A stretch of DNA of 64,000 nt, taken from contig NZ_JAHUZG010000001.1 of the NCBI RefSeq assembly GCF_019218285.1, forward strand, positions 744,001-808,000. Reading direction: 5' to 3'. Source of the stretch: Antarctobacter sediminis. GTDB taxonomy: Bacteria; Pseudomonadota; Alphaproteobacteria; Rhodobacterales; Rhodobacteraceae. The notes below the pieces were generated by a model. That model ran no database searches. It saw nothing but the letters and a program-made list of their open reading frames with translations, and was not told the origin of the DNA. The position numbers and the translations under genes were made by a program. Shown piece by piece: positions 1-8,752 of this stretch (position 1 is its first letter; the number at the start of each line of letters is the position of its first letter).

Positions 1-823
1 GAGGTGTCGGGCGATCCGCGGGCCACACAAGGTAGTAAGATCCAAGGCTGACCGGCGACGCCTCATGAGCGGGCAGCAGACTGCCTGCCGCACGTTCAGT
101 GGTACTGAGATAATCGGGCAAAAGCGCAACGCCCAGCCCATGCAGGGCCGCCTGAAGAATGGCGGTGAACTGATCGAATGTCGGCCCGGGCAAGGGGCCA
201 GGCGCCATGCCCTGTGTCGCAAACCACGAGGCCCAAGCCTGCGGCCGTGTCTGGATATGCAGCAAAGGCATACGCCGCAACGCATCCAGAGATTGCGGGC
301 CGTCCGGCAGCAAGGAAGGCGCGGCAAAGGGCTGCACGGTTTCCCTCATCAGCCGCAGATGATGCGTATCCGGCCAGTCCGGAGTGCCAAAATGCAAAGC
401 CGCATCAAAGGGTTCGGCACCGAAATTGAAAGGACGCAACCGCGTGGTCAGGTTTACCGTCACCTCGGGATGGCGGCGCGTGAAATCCGGCAGCCGGGGC
501 ACCAGCCAGCGCATCCCGAAACTGGGCAGGATCGCCAGATGCAGCGCACCGCCCGACGGATCAAGCCTTAGCGCCATTGCGGCCTCGGTCAGGCGATCAA
601 GCGTTTCGCGCACCGTCGCGGCAAAACCTCGCGCTTGAGGAGTGAGGCGCAAGGCCCTGTTTCCACGCAAAAAAAGCGTCACGCCCAACTGTTCTTCCAA
701 CGTCTTGAGCTGACGCGAAACCGCGCTTTGCGTCAGGTTCAGTTCTTGTGCAACGGCGGTGGCGCTGCCCAGACGGTCCAGCGCTTCGAGTGCACGCAAT
801 GCGGGCAGGGGTGGCAGATGCAT
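1..823 (-). CDS. LysR-family transcriptional regulator (C-terminus cut by window edge)
   Basis: The first 274 residues of a LysR-type regulator are visible and the frame stays open to the window edge. An N-terminal winged helix-turn-helix (about residues 5-62, with the typical TQSAVSRQLKTLEEQLG segment) is followed by a periplasmic-binding-protein-like effector domain. The helix-turn-helix and the IPSFGMRWLVPRL-like effector start resemble the GcvA/AmpR branch. The ATG at 821-823 is preceded by GAGGA on the minus strand. It is transcribed divergently from the glutaryl-CoA dehydrogenase gene, an arrangement also seen for LysR regulators of gcdH elsewhere, so local control of that gene is likely. 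The effector is unknown; glutarate or a lysine/tryptophan breakdown product is an inference. Confidence 0.85.
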   Translation of the reverse strand, partial: MHLPPLPALRALEALDRLGSATAVAQELNLTQSAVSRQLKTLEEQLGVTLFLRGNRALRLTPQARGFAATVRETLDRLTEAAMALRLDPSGGALHLAILPSFGMRWLVPRLPDFTRRHPEVTVNLTTRLRPFNFGAEPFDAALHFGTPDWPDTHHLRLMRETVQPFAAPSLLPDGPQSLDALRRMPLLHIQTRPQAWASWFATQGMAPGPLPGPTFDQFTAILQAALHGLGVALLPDYLSTTERAAGSLLPAHEASPVSLGSYYLVWPADRPTP

Positions 824-909
824 TCCGATTCCTCATGAATACCTGCGATAATGTCGTTTTTCCATGAACAGGCTGCAAGCTATACTGATCCACAACAAAG
901 GAGTGCCCG
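824..909. promoter_or_regulatory. Divergent promoter region between the LysR gene and gcdH
   Basis: This is an 86-bp gap between divergent starts. On the plus strand TATACT at 881-886 is a good -10 candidate for gcdH with no strong -35, as expected of an activator-dependent promoter. An AAAGGAG ribosome-binding site ends 7 bases before the gcdH ATG. I see no decisive LysR box. Confidence 0.4.
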
Positions 910-2142
910 ATGAACGAGATGACCCCGGCCAAGCCCAGCCTGAAACCCAAAGACGCGCCGGATCTTGGCGGTTTTGATTGGCAGGACGCGTTTCGCCTTG
1001 CCGATCAGCTGAGCGAAGAAGAAAGGATGTTGGCGGATGCAGCCCGCAACTTTGCCGACGAAAAACTGGCCCCGCGGGTGATTGACGCCTTCGAAGAGGA
1101 AACCGTGGCACCCGAGATCTTTGCCGAAATGGGCGAGATGGGTCTGCTGGGCGTGACGGTGCCCGAGGAATACGGCGGTCTGGGTGGCTCTTATGTCTCT
1201 TATGGTCTGGTCGCCCGCGAAATCGAACGGATCGACTCCGGGTATCGCTCGATGATGTCGGTGCAATCCAGCCTCGTGATGTACCCGATTTACGCCTATG
1301 GATCCGAGGAGCAGCGCAAGAAATACCTGCCTAAACTGGCAAGTGGGGAATGGATCGGTTGCTTTGGCCTGACTGAACCGGACGCCGGCAGCGACCCGGG
1401 CAGCATGAAAACCCGGGCCGAAAAGATCGACGGTGGCTATCGCCTGACCGGGTCCAAGATGTGGATTTCAAACGCGCCGATTGCCGATGTTTTTGTGGTC
1501 TGGGCCAAGTCCGACGCCCATGACGGCAAGATCCGCGGTTTCGTACTGGAGAAAGGCGCCAAGGGGCTGTCCGCTCCGAAGATCGGCAACAAGCTGTCGC
1601 TGCGCGCTTCGGTGACCGGTGAAATCGTCCTTGATGGCGTTGAATTGGGCGAAGAGGCTTTGTTGCCGCATGTTCAAGGTCTTAAAGGGCCGTTTGGATG
1701 TTTGAACCGGGCCCGTTACGGGATCGCATGGGGGGCGCTTGGCGCGGCGGAGTTCTGCTGGCATGCAGCGCGGCAATACGGACTGGATCGCAAGCAATTC
1801 GGCAAACCGATTGCCCAGACGCAGCTGTTCCAAAAAAAGCTCGCGGACATGCAGACGGAAATCTCGCTGGGGCTGCAAGGCTGTCTGCGGGTCGGTCGCC
1901 TGATGGACGAGGCAAAGGCCGCACCGGAAATGATCTCGATCCTCAAGCGCAACAATTGCGGCAAGGCGTTGGACATCGCACGCATGGCGCGCGACATGCA
2001 TGGCGGCAACGGAATTTCGGCGGAATTCCAGGTGATCCGGCACATGCTGAACCTCGAAACGGTGAACACCTACGAAGGCACGCATGACGTACACGCATTG
2101 ATCCTGGGCCGCGCGCAAACCGGCCTTCAGGCGTTTTTCTAG
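910..2142 (+). CDS. gcdH: Glutaryl-CoA dehydrogenase
   Basis: This 410-residue FAD-dependent acyl-CoA dehydrogenase has the usual family length. It oxidatively decarboxylates glutaryl-CoA to crotonyl-CoA in lysine, hydroxylysine and tryptophan degradation and passes electrons to ETF. Visible signatures are [17 protein letters not shown] (flavin-binding region), the central beta-domain, and the C-terminal [10 protein letters not shown] motif, whose Glu (about residue 389) is the catalytic base position of glutaryl- and short-chain acyl-CoA dehydrogenases. The [12 protein letters not shown] segment is also typical of GcdH. The start is supported by AAAGGAG just upstream. The divergent LysR gene is the likely regulator. 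Confidence 0.93.
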   Translation: MNEMTPAKPSLKPKDAPDLGGFDWQDAFRLADQLSEEERMLADAARNFADEKLAPRVIDAFEEETVAPEIFAEMGEMGLLGVTVPEEYGGLGGSYVSYGLVAREIERIDSGYRSMMSVQSSLVMYPIYAYGSEEQRKKYLPKLASGEWIGCFGLTEPDAGSDPGSMKTRAEKIDGGYRLTGSKMWISNAPIADVFVVWAKSDAHDGKIRGFVLEKGAKGLSAPKIGNKLSLRASVTGEIVLDGVELGEEALLPHVQGLKGPFGCLNRARYGIAWGALGAAEFCWHAARQYGLDRKQFGKPIAQTQLFQKKLADMQTEISLGLQGCLRVGRLMDEAKAAPEMISILKRNNCGKALDIARMARDMHGGNGISAEFQVIRHMLNLETVNTYEGTHDVHALILGRAQTGLQAFF

Positions 2143-2176
2143 CGCCTGACCAGAAGGATAGCGCGCGGCGTTGGTC

Positions 2177-2584
2177 TTACTTGAACCGGTCGGGAATTTC
2201 GATCGGTTGCAAAATCAGCGCCGTGCGCCCATCCGTGTAATAGGCCTGCAACCGGCCGTGACCGATGTCTTCGAGGGTAAAGCAGTTCTCGCTGTTGTCG
2301 CGAAAGTTCTTGTAGCGCGTGCAATAGCTGTTGCCATCGATACGATAACTGCCGGGTTCATCCTTGGGATCGGCATCGGCAGGGCCTGCCATCCAAAGCG
2401 TCGACGTGCCATCCGGATGATAGACCACGCTGGCGACAACGGTTTCGGTTTCGGGATTGACGCCTTGATAGGCTTTGCCGGTGATGACTTCGGTCATGGT
2501 GGCGGCATCAATCATCTGCTGCGCTCCGGCAGGAATGGCAAAGCCAAGGGTCAGGGCAATGGTAGCGATGAAACGACTGGTCAC
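2177..2584 (-). CDS. Small secreted protein, DUF995-like
   Basis: This is a 135-residue protein of unknown function. I chose the GTG at 2582-2584 because it gives a clean signal peptide (MTSRFIATIALTLGFAIPAG, cut near AGA/QQ) and follows a GGGAG ribosome-binding site; the longer frame upstream adds unlikely residues. The mature part holds YHPDGTSTLW, WRIDGN-like SYRIDGNSYC and ENCFTL segments. That pattern of a DG-containing strand followed by two cysteines resembles the DUF995 family of periplasmic proteins. It is convergent with gcdH (34-bp gap), and its function cannot be read from the sequence. Confidence 0.65.
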   Translation of the reverse strand: MTSRFIATIALTLGFAIPAGAQQMIDAATMTEVITGKAYQGVNPETETVVASVVYHPDGTSTLWMAGPADADPKDEPGSYRIDGNSYCTRYKNFRDNSENCFTLEDIGHGRLQAYYTDGRTALILQPIEIPDRFK

Positions 2585-2793
2585 AAGGGAACTCCCGCAA
2601 TGGTTGTGTGCGTCAGTTTTGGCAGCATCGGGGAGCATAAAGCAAGACAAACCAAAGGGGCCGTGCGGGTCATGTTTGTTCTTATAATCAGTATTATGTA
2701 AATTTCTGATACGCACGGACCACGCCAAACCCTTGATCCATTGAAGGATCTGCCGCTAGCCTCGGCGCAGAGTTCATTCCTTCCCGCAGGCCC

Positions 2794-4371
2794 ATGTCCA
2801 GATTTCTTTTTCAACTTACGCTTCTGATCGTCGTGACGGTCTTTCCGGTGCGCGATACCCAAGCCGCCGAATTCACAATCCTGCCGGTGTCACCTTTCGA
2901 ATCCAACTGCTGGCTGGAAGTGATGACCGGTACAATCGTGCCCGGCAGCTTTGTCCGCGAAGCCATCCCAAGATGCGAAACCGATACGTCCGGCCATAGC
3001 CCGAACTACGGCTCCCGCGTGGATACTTCGGCCATCGGACGCAGCGAGAGCTGGCAGTTCTGGGACAGCGAAAGTGACCGTCCCGCCTTGGGCCTTGACG
3101 GTGCATGGAGCTATCAGGAAATCCATGACGTGGCCGCGGTTCAGGCGCTGGCCAACGGGCGCGTGATCAGGATGGACGGCACGATCCAGCCCGGAGACGC
3201 CGACAGGTTCGAAAGCTTTCTGCGCGAAAACAACCTGCTGAATTGTCTCGATGACGAGTATTGTCCGCATCAAAACGTTCTGGCGTTGGACAGTCCGGGC
3301 GGCAGCCTTGGCGAAGCGCTCAAGATCGCGGACATGGTGCAGCGCTATGATTTTCCGGTGCTGATCCCCGCCGATGCGGTCTGTGCTTCGTCGTGCAGCT
3401 TTGTGTATTTCGCCGGTTACACAGAATACGAAAGCTTTTTCCATAATCGCCGGTTCATCCATGAAACCGGTCGCCTGATGGTTCACAGACCTCGCATTGA
3501 TCTGGCCGAGCGGGCGTTTTCCACCGGTGAGGTCCGGCAGATCGTCGAGGTTCTGGACGAGGTCAAGGAAGAGGCCATTCGCCAGTTCCTTCAGGCCCGC
3601 ATTCCCCGGCTGGTGCTGTTGCAGATGTATGAAACCGCATCTGAAGATCTGGCGACCATTCCGTTGGCTCAGATGACCGGATTTGCCACCGTGATCGGAT
3701 CAACCGCCTTGCAGGACACCCTGCCCGACCGCCATGGCATCCTGTCGTTCTGTGCCTTCCAGTATTACAATCACTCGGGTCGCATGCATCCCGATCTGCT
3801 CAAGAACCTCGAAGTACGCGACGAAAGCTTTGCCACGTGGATCGACAAGGAGGATTTCCTCTGCTTCGGGGCACGTTTGCCCGATAATGGATGGGTCTAC
3901 GATGCCTGTCACGACAACTTCGGCTATGCCTGCGCCTTGATGCAATACGCCGAAAACGAACTGCCGGCTGGCAGTTTCACCCCGGATGGCGAATTTCCGA
4001 CCTATGGCGCGCTTCTGGCAAGTTACCCGGGCCGCGGGCGGCACGACCTGATCCGCGCCGCCTTGTCGTGGAGCGGAGCGTTTGCGGATCACCTGCCGCG
4101 CTGGGTCAATGTCGCCACGGTTCCGCGACACTACTGCGGCGCGCTGGACATCGGTGCGCCGCAAAGCACTCGCCGCCTTCAGGCCGCGCTGAATGCCCGC
4201 GGCTATGACGCCGGTCCGGTCGACGGCATGATGGGCGGACGCACGGTTGCGGCACTGGCCGCCGCGGCCTCTGCCGCAGGTCAGCCACTGGGCGACACGA
4301 TCACCCAAGATGTCCTGCGCGTCATCGGCGTCGCCGAGACCGACATTGACGCCATGCGGTTGTGCCAATGA
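2794..4371 (+). CDS. Secreted ClpP-fold-like protein with C-terminal peptidoglycan-binding domain
   Basis: This 525-residue protein has a signal peptide (residues 1-24, ending DTQA/AEF). A central region (about 120-300) resembles the ClpP/SppA/crotonase superfamily. It has LALDSPGGSLGEALKIAD (SPGGS at 167-171), a CASSCSFVYFAG segment (197-208) whose Ser199 aligns with the ClpP nucleophile, and MVHRP with His231 where ClpP has its catalytic His. Residues 455-513 form a PG_binding_1-like repeat (RRLQAALNARGYDAGPVDG). The protein is probably periplasmic and could be a wall-associated serine protease, but the substrate is unknown. Two paralogues lie at 29115 and 50877. Several cysteine pairs, including the two flanking the candidate nucleophile, suggest disulfides. 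Confidence 0.75.
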   Translation: MSRFLFQLTLLIVVTVFPVRDTQAAEFTILPVSPFESNCWLEVMTGTIVPGSFVREAIPRCETDTSGHSPNYGSRVDTSAIGRSESWQFWDSESDRPALGLDGAWSYQEIHDVAAVQALANGRVIRMDGTIQPGDADRFESFLRENNLLNCLDDEYCPHQNVLALDSPGGSLGEALKIADMVQRYDFPVLIPADAVCASSCSFVYFAGYTEYESFFHNRRFIHETGRLMVHRPRIDLAERAFSTGEVRQIVEVLDEVKEEAIRQFLQARIPRLVLLQMYETASEDLATIPLAQMTGFATVIGSTALQDTLPDRHGILSFCAFQYYNHSGRMHPDLLKNLEVRDESFATWIDKEDFLCFGARLPDNGWVYDACHDNFGYACALMQYAENELPAGSFTPDGEFPTYGALLASYPGRGRHDLIRAALSWSGAFADHLPRWVNVATVPRHYCGALDIGAPQSTRRLQAALNARGYDAGPVDGMMGGRTVAALAAAASAAGQPLGDTITQDVLRVIGVAETDIDAMRLCQ

Positions 4372-4500
4372 GTGCAGAAACAGACCGCAAGCGGCGCAAG
4401 AGCAACGATTAATACGAAATCAGGCTGCCTGCGACGCGATCCGCTGGACAGGACCGCATGGCAGCTTTTACCGGTGGTTCAAACACCTCCGGAGACACGC

Positions 4501-4944
4501 ATGACCTCGATCCTCGTTCTAAACGGTCCCAATCTCAACCTTTTGGGCACCCGTCAGCCCGAGATCTATGGCCACACGACACTGGCTGATGTCGAGGAGA
4601 TGTGTGTCGCACATGGCAAGGCGCGCGGCGTTGCCGTCACCTGTGCGCAATCCAATCACGAAGGCGCGCTGGTGACCTTCATCCATGAGGCGCGCGGCGT
4701 GCACGACGGCATCATCCTCAATGCCGGCGCATATACCCACACTTCGATTGCGCTGATGGATGCCATCAAGGGCACCGAAATGCCAACCGTCGAACTGCAT
4801 CTGTCCAATGTTCATGCCCGCGAAGAGTTTCGCCACCGGTCCTACATTGCCCCCGCCGCCATCGGCGTCATAGCGGGTTTCGGCGCAAACGGGTATAAAT
4901 TGGCTATCGACGCCCTTCTGGGCCATCTGGAGACCCGGTCATGA
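4501..4944 (+). CDS. aroQ: Type II 3-dehydroquinate dehydratase
   Basis: This 147-residue protein has the standard length for the small dodecameric enzyme that converts 3-dehydroquinate to 3-dehydroshikimate in the shikimate pathway. It begins with the family signature LVLNGPNLNLLGTRQPEIYG, with catalytic Tyr23 and Arg18. LNAGAYTHTS holds Asn74, and ELHLSNVHAREEFR holds the catalytic His100 and substrate-binding residues. The ATG at 4501 is the conserved start; the longer open frame upstream has no family similarity. Its last four bases overlap the start of the downstream LuxR-type gene, so the two are translationally coupled. Confidence 0.95.
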   Translation: MTSILVLNGPNLNLLGTRQPEIYGHTTLADVEEMCVAHGKARGVAVTCAQSNHEGALVTFIHEARGVHDGIILNAGAYTHTSIALMDAIKGTEMPTVELHLSNVHAREEFRHRSYIAPAAIGVIAGFGANGYKLAIDALLGHLETRS

Positions 4945-5705
4945 CACCCGAACTGAGAGACTACCTGATCGAAGTGACCAATGCCGAAGAGATCGAACCG
5001 CTATGGGAAACCCATTGCGCACGGATGGACTCTTATGGCTTTGACCGGCTCATATATGGGTTCACGCGGTTCCTGACCGCCAACAGTTTTGGCGACCCGA
5101 ACGATCTGATCGTGCTGACCAACCACACGCCAGCCTATCGCAAGGGCTTTGTCGAGGATGGCCTGTACCGCCACGCGCCCATGGTTCGCTGGGCGCTGGA
5201 GAACGAAGGCCATTGTAGCTGGCGCGCCTTGGCCGAACAGATCACCAAGGGCACGCTGGATGACAAGGCGGCAAAAGTCGTTGCCTTCAACCTGCAACAC
5301 AAGGTGCACGCCGGGTATACGATCAGCTTTAAGTCGGTTTCGCACAGGGCCAAGGGCGCGATTTCGCTGACCACGCGACCTGAGATGAACCAGGACGAAG
5401 CCGACGCCGTCTGGGCGGAACACGGGCAGGACATCGTTCTGATGAACAACCTCGTGCATCTCAAGATCCTCACCCTGCCCTTGCCGCTGGCTGGTCAGAA
5501 TCTGACGCCGCGCCAGCGCGAAGCCTTGGAATGGGTCGGTGACGGCAAGACGATGCAGGACATTGCCCAGATCATGGGGCTGACGCAGGCCACCATCGAA
5601 AAGCACCTGCGGCTTGCGCGCGAGACCCTGAATGTTGAAACAACGGCGCAAGCCGTGGCAAAAGCCGCGTTTCACAACCAGATGTACATCCTTGAGGCGC
5701 AATAA
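4941..5705 (+). CDS. LuxR-family regulator with autoinducer-binding-like domain (solo)
   Basis: This 254-residue protein has an N-terminal autoinducer-binding-like domain (about 15-165) and a C-terminal LuxR helix-turn-helix (about 188-250), which includes LTPRQREALEWVGDGKT and IAQIMGLTQATIEKHL. No LuxI-type synthase is in the window. Aligned by eye to TraR, the signal-pocket positions are altered: Trp57 is Tyr66, Tyr61 is Phe70 and Asp70 is Ala79, while Pro71 (Pro80) and probably Trp85 (Trp94) are kept. The ATG overlaps the aroQ stop (ATGA). It may sense an unusual ligand or none. Confidence 0.85.
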   Translation: MTPELRDYLIEVTNAEEIEPLWETHCARMDSYGFDRLIYGFTRFLTANSFGDPNDLIVLTNHTPAYRKGFVEDGLYRHAPMVRWALENEGHCSWRALAEQITKGTLDDKAAKVVAFNLQHKVHAGYTISFKSVSHRAKGAISLTTRPEMNQDEADAVWAEHGQDIVLMNNLVHLKILTLPLPLAGQNLTPRQREALEWVGDGKTMQDIAQIMGLTQATIEKHLRLARETLNVETTAQAVAKAAFHNQMYILEAQ

Positions 5706-6063
5706 AGTTACGACCCAAGTTAATCTTAAGGGAACAATGGGTTAACGGCCAATGCTTGCGTGATTTCAGCGTGAATTTCGCTGTTTTACCCTTTGGTCAG
5801 GAAATCCGTACTTCCTTTACCGAGGGTAAATTGCGATTGTTCAAGCGTTCCGTGAGTGGTGGCTTTGGCCATGGAACGAAGGGGCTGCAACCCGCGTATT
5901 TCCGGGCCCTGCGGTTCTTCGCTGGTTCGGTGGTGGCAATTACCGCTGCTGCCGGCCAGCATCCTTTCGGGGTCCCTGGATCTCATCCCCAATGTCTCAC
6001 CGGGGGCCCCGAATCCACGATCCCCCAAGTCTGACACAATCGCACGCAGCATTTGCCCGGCGG
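5706..6063. other. Intergenic region, no confident gene
   Basis: About 360 bases lie between the LuxR-type stop and the tsf terminator. The first part is AT-richer (GTTAATCTTAAGG). Two short plus-strand frames are open across it but neither has a convincing ribosome-binding site or recognisable protein. I see no RNA gene or repeat. Confidence 0.4.
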
Positions 6064-6100
6064 AAAAAGAAAAGGCGCCGAACCCATGTCCGGCGCCTTT
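6064..6100 (-). terminator. Rho-independent terminator after tsf
   Basis: A perfect 9-bp stem (AAGGCGCCG with CGGCGCCTT, 6072-6099) is followed on the minus strand by a T-rich run (TTTTCTTTTTCC). It lies about 50 bases past the tsf stop. Confidence 0.85.
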
Positions 6101-6147
6101 AATAGCGTCAGGGGCAAGGCGCGCGCCCTGCCCCACAATCCGAAAGA

Positions 6148-7023
6148 TCAGCCCTGAGCGGCCTTCGCCACTTCGGCGGCGAAATCTTCTTCTTTCTTCT
6201 CGATGCCTTCACCGACCTGCATACGGACAAAGCCCACGATCTCGGCGCCTGCGTCCTTGGCGGCCTGCTCGACGGTCTTGTCGGTGTCCAGCGCGAACTG
6301 CTGGCCCAGCAGGGTCACTTCGGCGAGGAACTTCTTCATGCGGCCAACGATCATCTTTTCGATGACGGCGTCGGGCTTGCCGGATTCCTTGGCGATGTCG
6401 ATTTGAACCTGACGTTCTTTCTCGACGATGGCCGGATCCAGCTCGGCTTCGTTCAGTGCGGCGGGGCTCATCGCGGCGATGTGCATGCCGACCTGCTTGC
6501 CGAACTCTTCGTTGCCGCCCTTGAGCGCCACCAGAACACCGATCTGGCCAAGGCCGTCGGCAGCCGCGTTGTGCACATAGGCCGCAACGACGTCACCTTC
6601 GACCGACGCCATGCGGCGCAGCGACATGTTCTCGCCAATGGTGGCGATCTTGTCGGTGATGGCTTCCGAAACGGGCTTGCCGCCCATGTCGGCATTGGCC
6701 AGCGCTTCGACGTCGGACACGGTCAGGGCGACATTGGCAATGCCGGACACCATGGCCTGGAACTCGGCGTTCTTGGCAACAAAGTCGGTTTCCGAGTTCA
6801 CCTCGACGGCAACGCCTTTGCCACCGTCGACCTTGACGGCCACCAGGCCCTCTGCCGCGGTACGGCCGGATTTCTTGGCCGCCTTGGCCAGACCCTTGGT
6901 GCGCAGCCAGTCGATTGCGCCTTCCATGTCGCCGTCGGTCTCGACCAGCGCCTTCTTGGCATCCATCATGCCTGCGCCGGTCATCTCGCGCAGTTCTTTC
7001 ACCTGTTTTGCAGTGATCGCCAT
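6148..7023 (-). CDS. tsf: Translation elongation factor Ts
   Basis: This 291-residue EF-Ts is the nucleotide exchange factor that recycles EF-Tu-GDP. The N-terminal UBA-like domain carries [19 protein letters not shown], and SETDFVAKN matches the EF-Ts signature that contacts EF-Tu. The rest is the dimerisation and core region typical of the family. The ATG follows a GAGGAG ribosome-binding site. It lies 128 bp downstream of rpsB in the conserved rpsB-tsf order, with a large hairpin in the gap. Confidence 0.96.
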   Translation of the reverse strand: MAITAKQVKELREMTGAGMMDAKKALVETDGDMEGAIDWLRTKGLAKAAKKSGRTAAEGLVAVKVDGGKGVAVEVNSETDFVAKNAEFQAMVSGIANVALTVSDVEALANADMGGKPVSEAITDKIATIGENMSLRRMASVEGDVVAAYVHNAAADGLGQIGVLVALKGGNEEFGKQVGMHIAAMSPAALNEAELDPAIVEKERQVQIDIAKESGKPDAVIEKMIVGRMKKFLAEVTLLGQQFALDTDKTVEQAAKDAGAEIVGFVRMQVGEGIEKKEEDFAAEVAKAAQG

Positions 7024-7059
7024 GGTTTGGCTCTCCTCATCGATTCTTTACAGGAGGTC

Positions 7060-7102
7060 GGGTGGCCCCGCGCCGGGGACGATCCCCGGGCTTCGGCCAC
7101 CC
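7060..7102 (-). promoter_or_regulatory. Hairpin in the rpsB-tsf gap
   Basis: GGGTGGCC at 7060-7067 pairs with GGCCACCC at 7095-7102, enclosing a second GC-rich stem (CCGGGG with CCCCGG). No T-run follows on the minus strand, so it looks like an RNA structural or processing element and not a full terminator. Confidence 0.5.
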
Positions 7103-7151
7103 TATGTCACGGGCACATGTCGCTTTTGCGACAGTCGCCCAGGGGCCTGTG

Positions 7152-7928
7152 TCAGCCCTCGGCACCTTCGCCAGCTTCGGCCAGCAATTCTTCGGCCGGA
7201 GCGTCTTCGAGCGCGCCCAGGTCGACGCCTGCGGCTTCCATCTGGCCGGTCATACCGTCCAGAGCTGCGCGGCTGACGAGGTCGCAATACAGCGCGATGG
7301 CGCGTGCCGCGTCGTCGTTGCCGGGGATGATGTAGTCAACGCCATCGGGCGAGCAGTTGGTGTCGACGATCGCCACAACCGGGATGCCCAGCTTGTTGGC
7401 TTCGGCCACGGCCAGCGCTTCTTTCTTGACGTCGATGACGAACAGCATGTCCGGCACACCGCCCATTTCACGGATACCACCCAGCGAAGCTTGCAGCTTC
7501 GTCTGGTCGCGTTCCATGTTCAGGCGCTCTTTCTTGGTCAGACCTTCGGCGCCGCCTTCCATCTTTTCGTCGATTTCGCGCAGGCGGTTGATCGACTGGG
7601 ACACGGTCTGCCAGTTGGTCAGAGTGCCGCCCAGCCAACGGTGGTTCATGTAGTACTGCGCGCATTTCTCGGCAGCTTCGGCGATCGGCTGAGCCGCCTG
7701 ACGCTTGGTGCCGACGAACAGCACGCGGCCGCCCTTGGCAACGCAGTCACGGATCGCGTTCAGCGCCGCGTCCAGCATCGGGACGGTCTGCGTCAGGTCC
7801 ATGATGTGGATGCCGTTGCGCGCACCGTAGATGAACTCGCCCATGCGGGGGTTCCAGCGCTGCGTCTGGTGGCCAAAGTGAACGCCAGCTTCCAGCAGCT
7901 GACGCATGGTGAACTCGGGAAGAGCCAT
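7152..7928 (-). CDS. rpsB: 30S ribosomal protein S2
   Basis: This 258-residue protein of the small ribosomal subunit begins [20 protein letters not shown], the canonical S2 start. It contains [19 protein letters not shown] and the [13 protein letters not shown] stretch. The tail is acidic, ending AEEGEGAEG-like. I placed the start at the ATG of MALPEF (7926-7928) because it follows AAAGGATAGAAGG; the upstream in-frame ATG adds 14 non-conserved residues. The roughly 190 bp before the start are GC-rich and gene-free and form the leader of the operon. The gene is followed by tsf. Confidence 0.96.
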   Translation of the reverse strand: MALPEFTMRQLLEAGVHFGHQTQRWNPRMGEFIYGARNGIHIMDLTQTVPMLDAALNAIRDCVAKGGRVLFVGTKRQAAQPIAEAAEKCAQYYMNHRWLGGTLTNWQTVSQSINRLREIDEKMEGGAEGLTKKERLNMERDQTKLQASLGGIREMGGVPDMLFVIDVKKEALAVAEANKLGIPVVAIVDTNCSPDGVDYIIPGNDDAARAIALYCDLVSRAALDGMTGQMEAAGVDLGALEDAPAEELLAEAGEGAEG

Positions 7929-8120
7929 GCCTTCTATCCTTTCCGGTTTCATGCCTCGGCGGGGGATCAAGGCGCTTGCCTCAACCGGTGGACCCTTGGG
8001 GATGTCTGTCCAATAGGCCCGCCCCCGCCTGCGGGGTTCATGGCGGTGCCTTTAGCGGGGTTTTCCCAAGGGCGCAAGCCCGGATCTGGCAGGAAAGTGG
8101 CGGCACGGTCCGCCCGTGGG

Positions 8121-8666
8121 TCAGGGTTGAACCTTTTCGGGCTTTTTCTGCCCTTCATCTGCTACGCTCAACCACGTTTTCACCCCGCGCAGGAATTCTC
8201 CAAGCTCGGCCATGCGGGCCCCCATTTCGGTCAGCTGCAAACTGTCGGGTGCGCGGTCCCCCAGTTCTTTGGCCAGCTTTTCGGCCTGCGCATTGATCCG
8301 GGCGATCTCTTTCTCGATGTCTTTGGTTTCCTGCAAAAGGCGCGCTTCGCGGTCCTCGCGCTTGGTCAGTTTGCGCATGTCCGCCATCAGACGTTTCAGC
8401 CGCAGACGATCTGACAGGGCCATGTAGATCAGCCATTGCGTCATCGCCGCGCCAAACCCGGTGACCTGAAATTTCCACCGGCGGCGTTTGCCCCACATGT
8501 CCATCAGGGCGTCCCGTTCCAATGTGCCGAATTCCACTTGTGAATAGCGCAGGCGCACGCTGGACCTGTTTTCATTGCCGATGCGCGCCAACGCCGCACC
8601 GGGCGCACATGCAAACCCAAGGAGGACAAACAGGCTGTGGCGGCGGGTCGGCATAAGGCTGGTCAT
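8121..8666 (-). CDS. Hypothetical secreted or membrane-anchored coiled-coil protein
   Basis: This is a 181-residue protein that I do not recognise. Residues about 10-28 are hydrophobic and end in an AALA-type site, so it probably carries a signal peptide. A second moderately hydrophobic stretch (VTGFGAAMTQWLIYMALSD) follows. Residues 88-165 are charged and heptad-rich (RLRLKRLMADMRKL through EKEIARINAQAEKLAKEL), consistent with a coiled coil. It stands alone between rpsB and the HupE/UreJ gene on the same strand. A role at the envelope is possible but not shown. Confidence 0.55.
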   Translation of the reverse strand: MTSLMPTRRHSLFVLLGFACAPGAALARIGNENRSSVRLRYSQVEFGTLERDALMDMWGKRRRWKFQVTGFGAAMTQWLIYMALSDRLRLKRLMADMRKLTKREDREARLLQETKDIEKEIARINAQAEKLAKELGDRAPDSLQLTEMGARMAELGEFLRGVKTWLSVADEGQKKPEKVQP

Positions 8667-8752
8667 GATCGGGGCCTTTCAAAGCGGTGGGCTATCATAA
8701 CATAATCCACCGCCCCGATCTGTCGCAAAAGGCGGGAAAACCCGCCCTGCCC

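Noticed and set aside
2684-2697. AT-rich inverted repeat ATAATCAGTATTAT upstream of the DUF995-like gene
   Set aside because: The arms match but the site is not tied to a regulator or to a clear promoter, so it may be chance in an AT-rich promoter region.
5756-6034. A 92-codon frame on the plus strand after the LuxR gene
   Set aside because: No ribosome-binding site, no recognisable protein, and it overlaps another equally open frame; best treated as non-coding.
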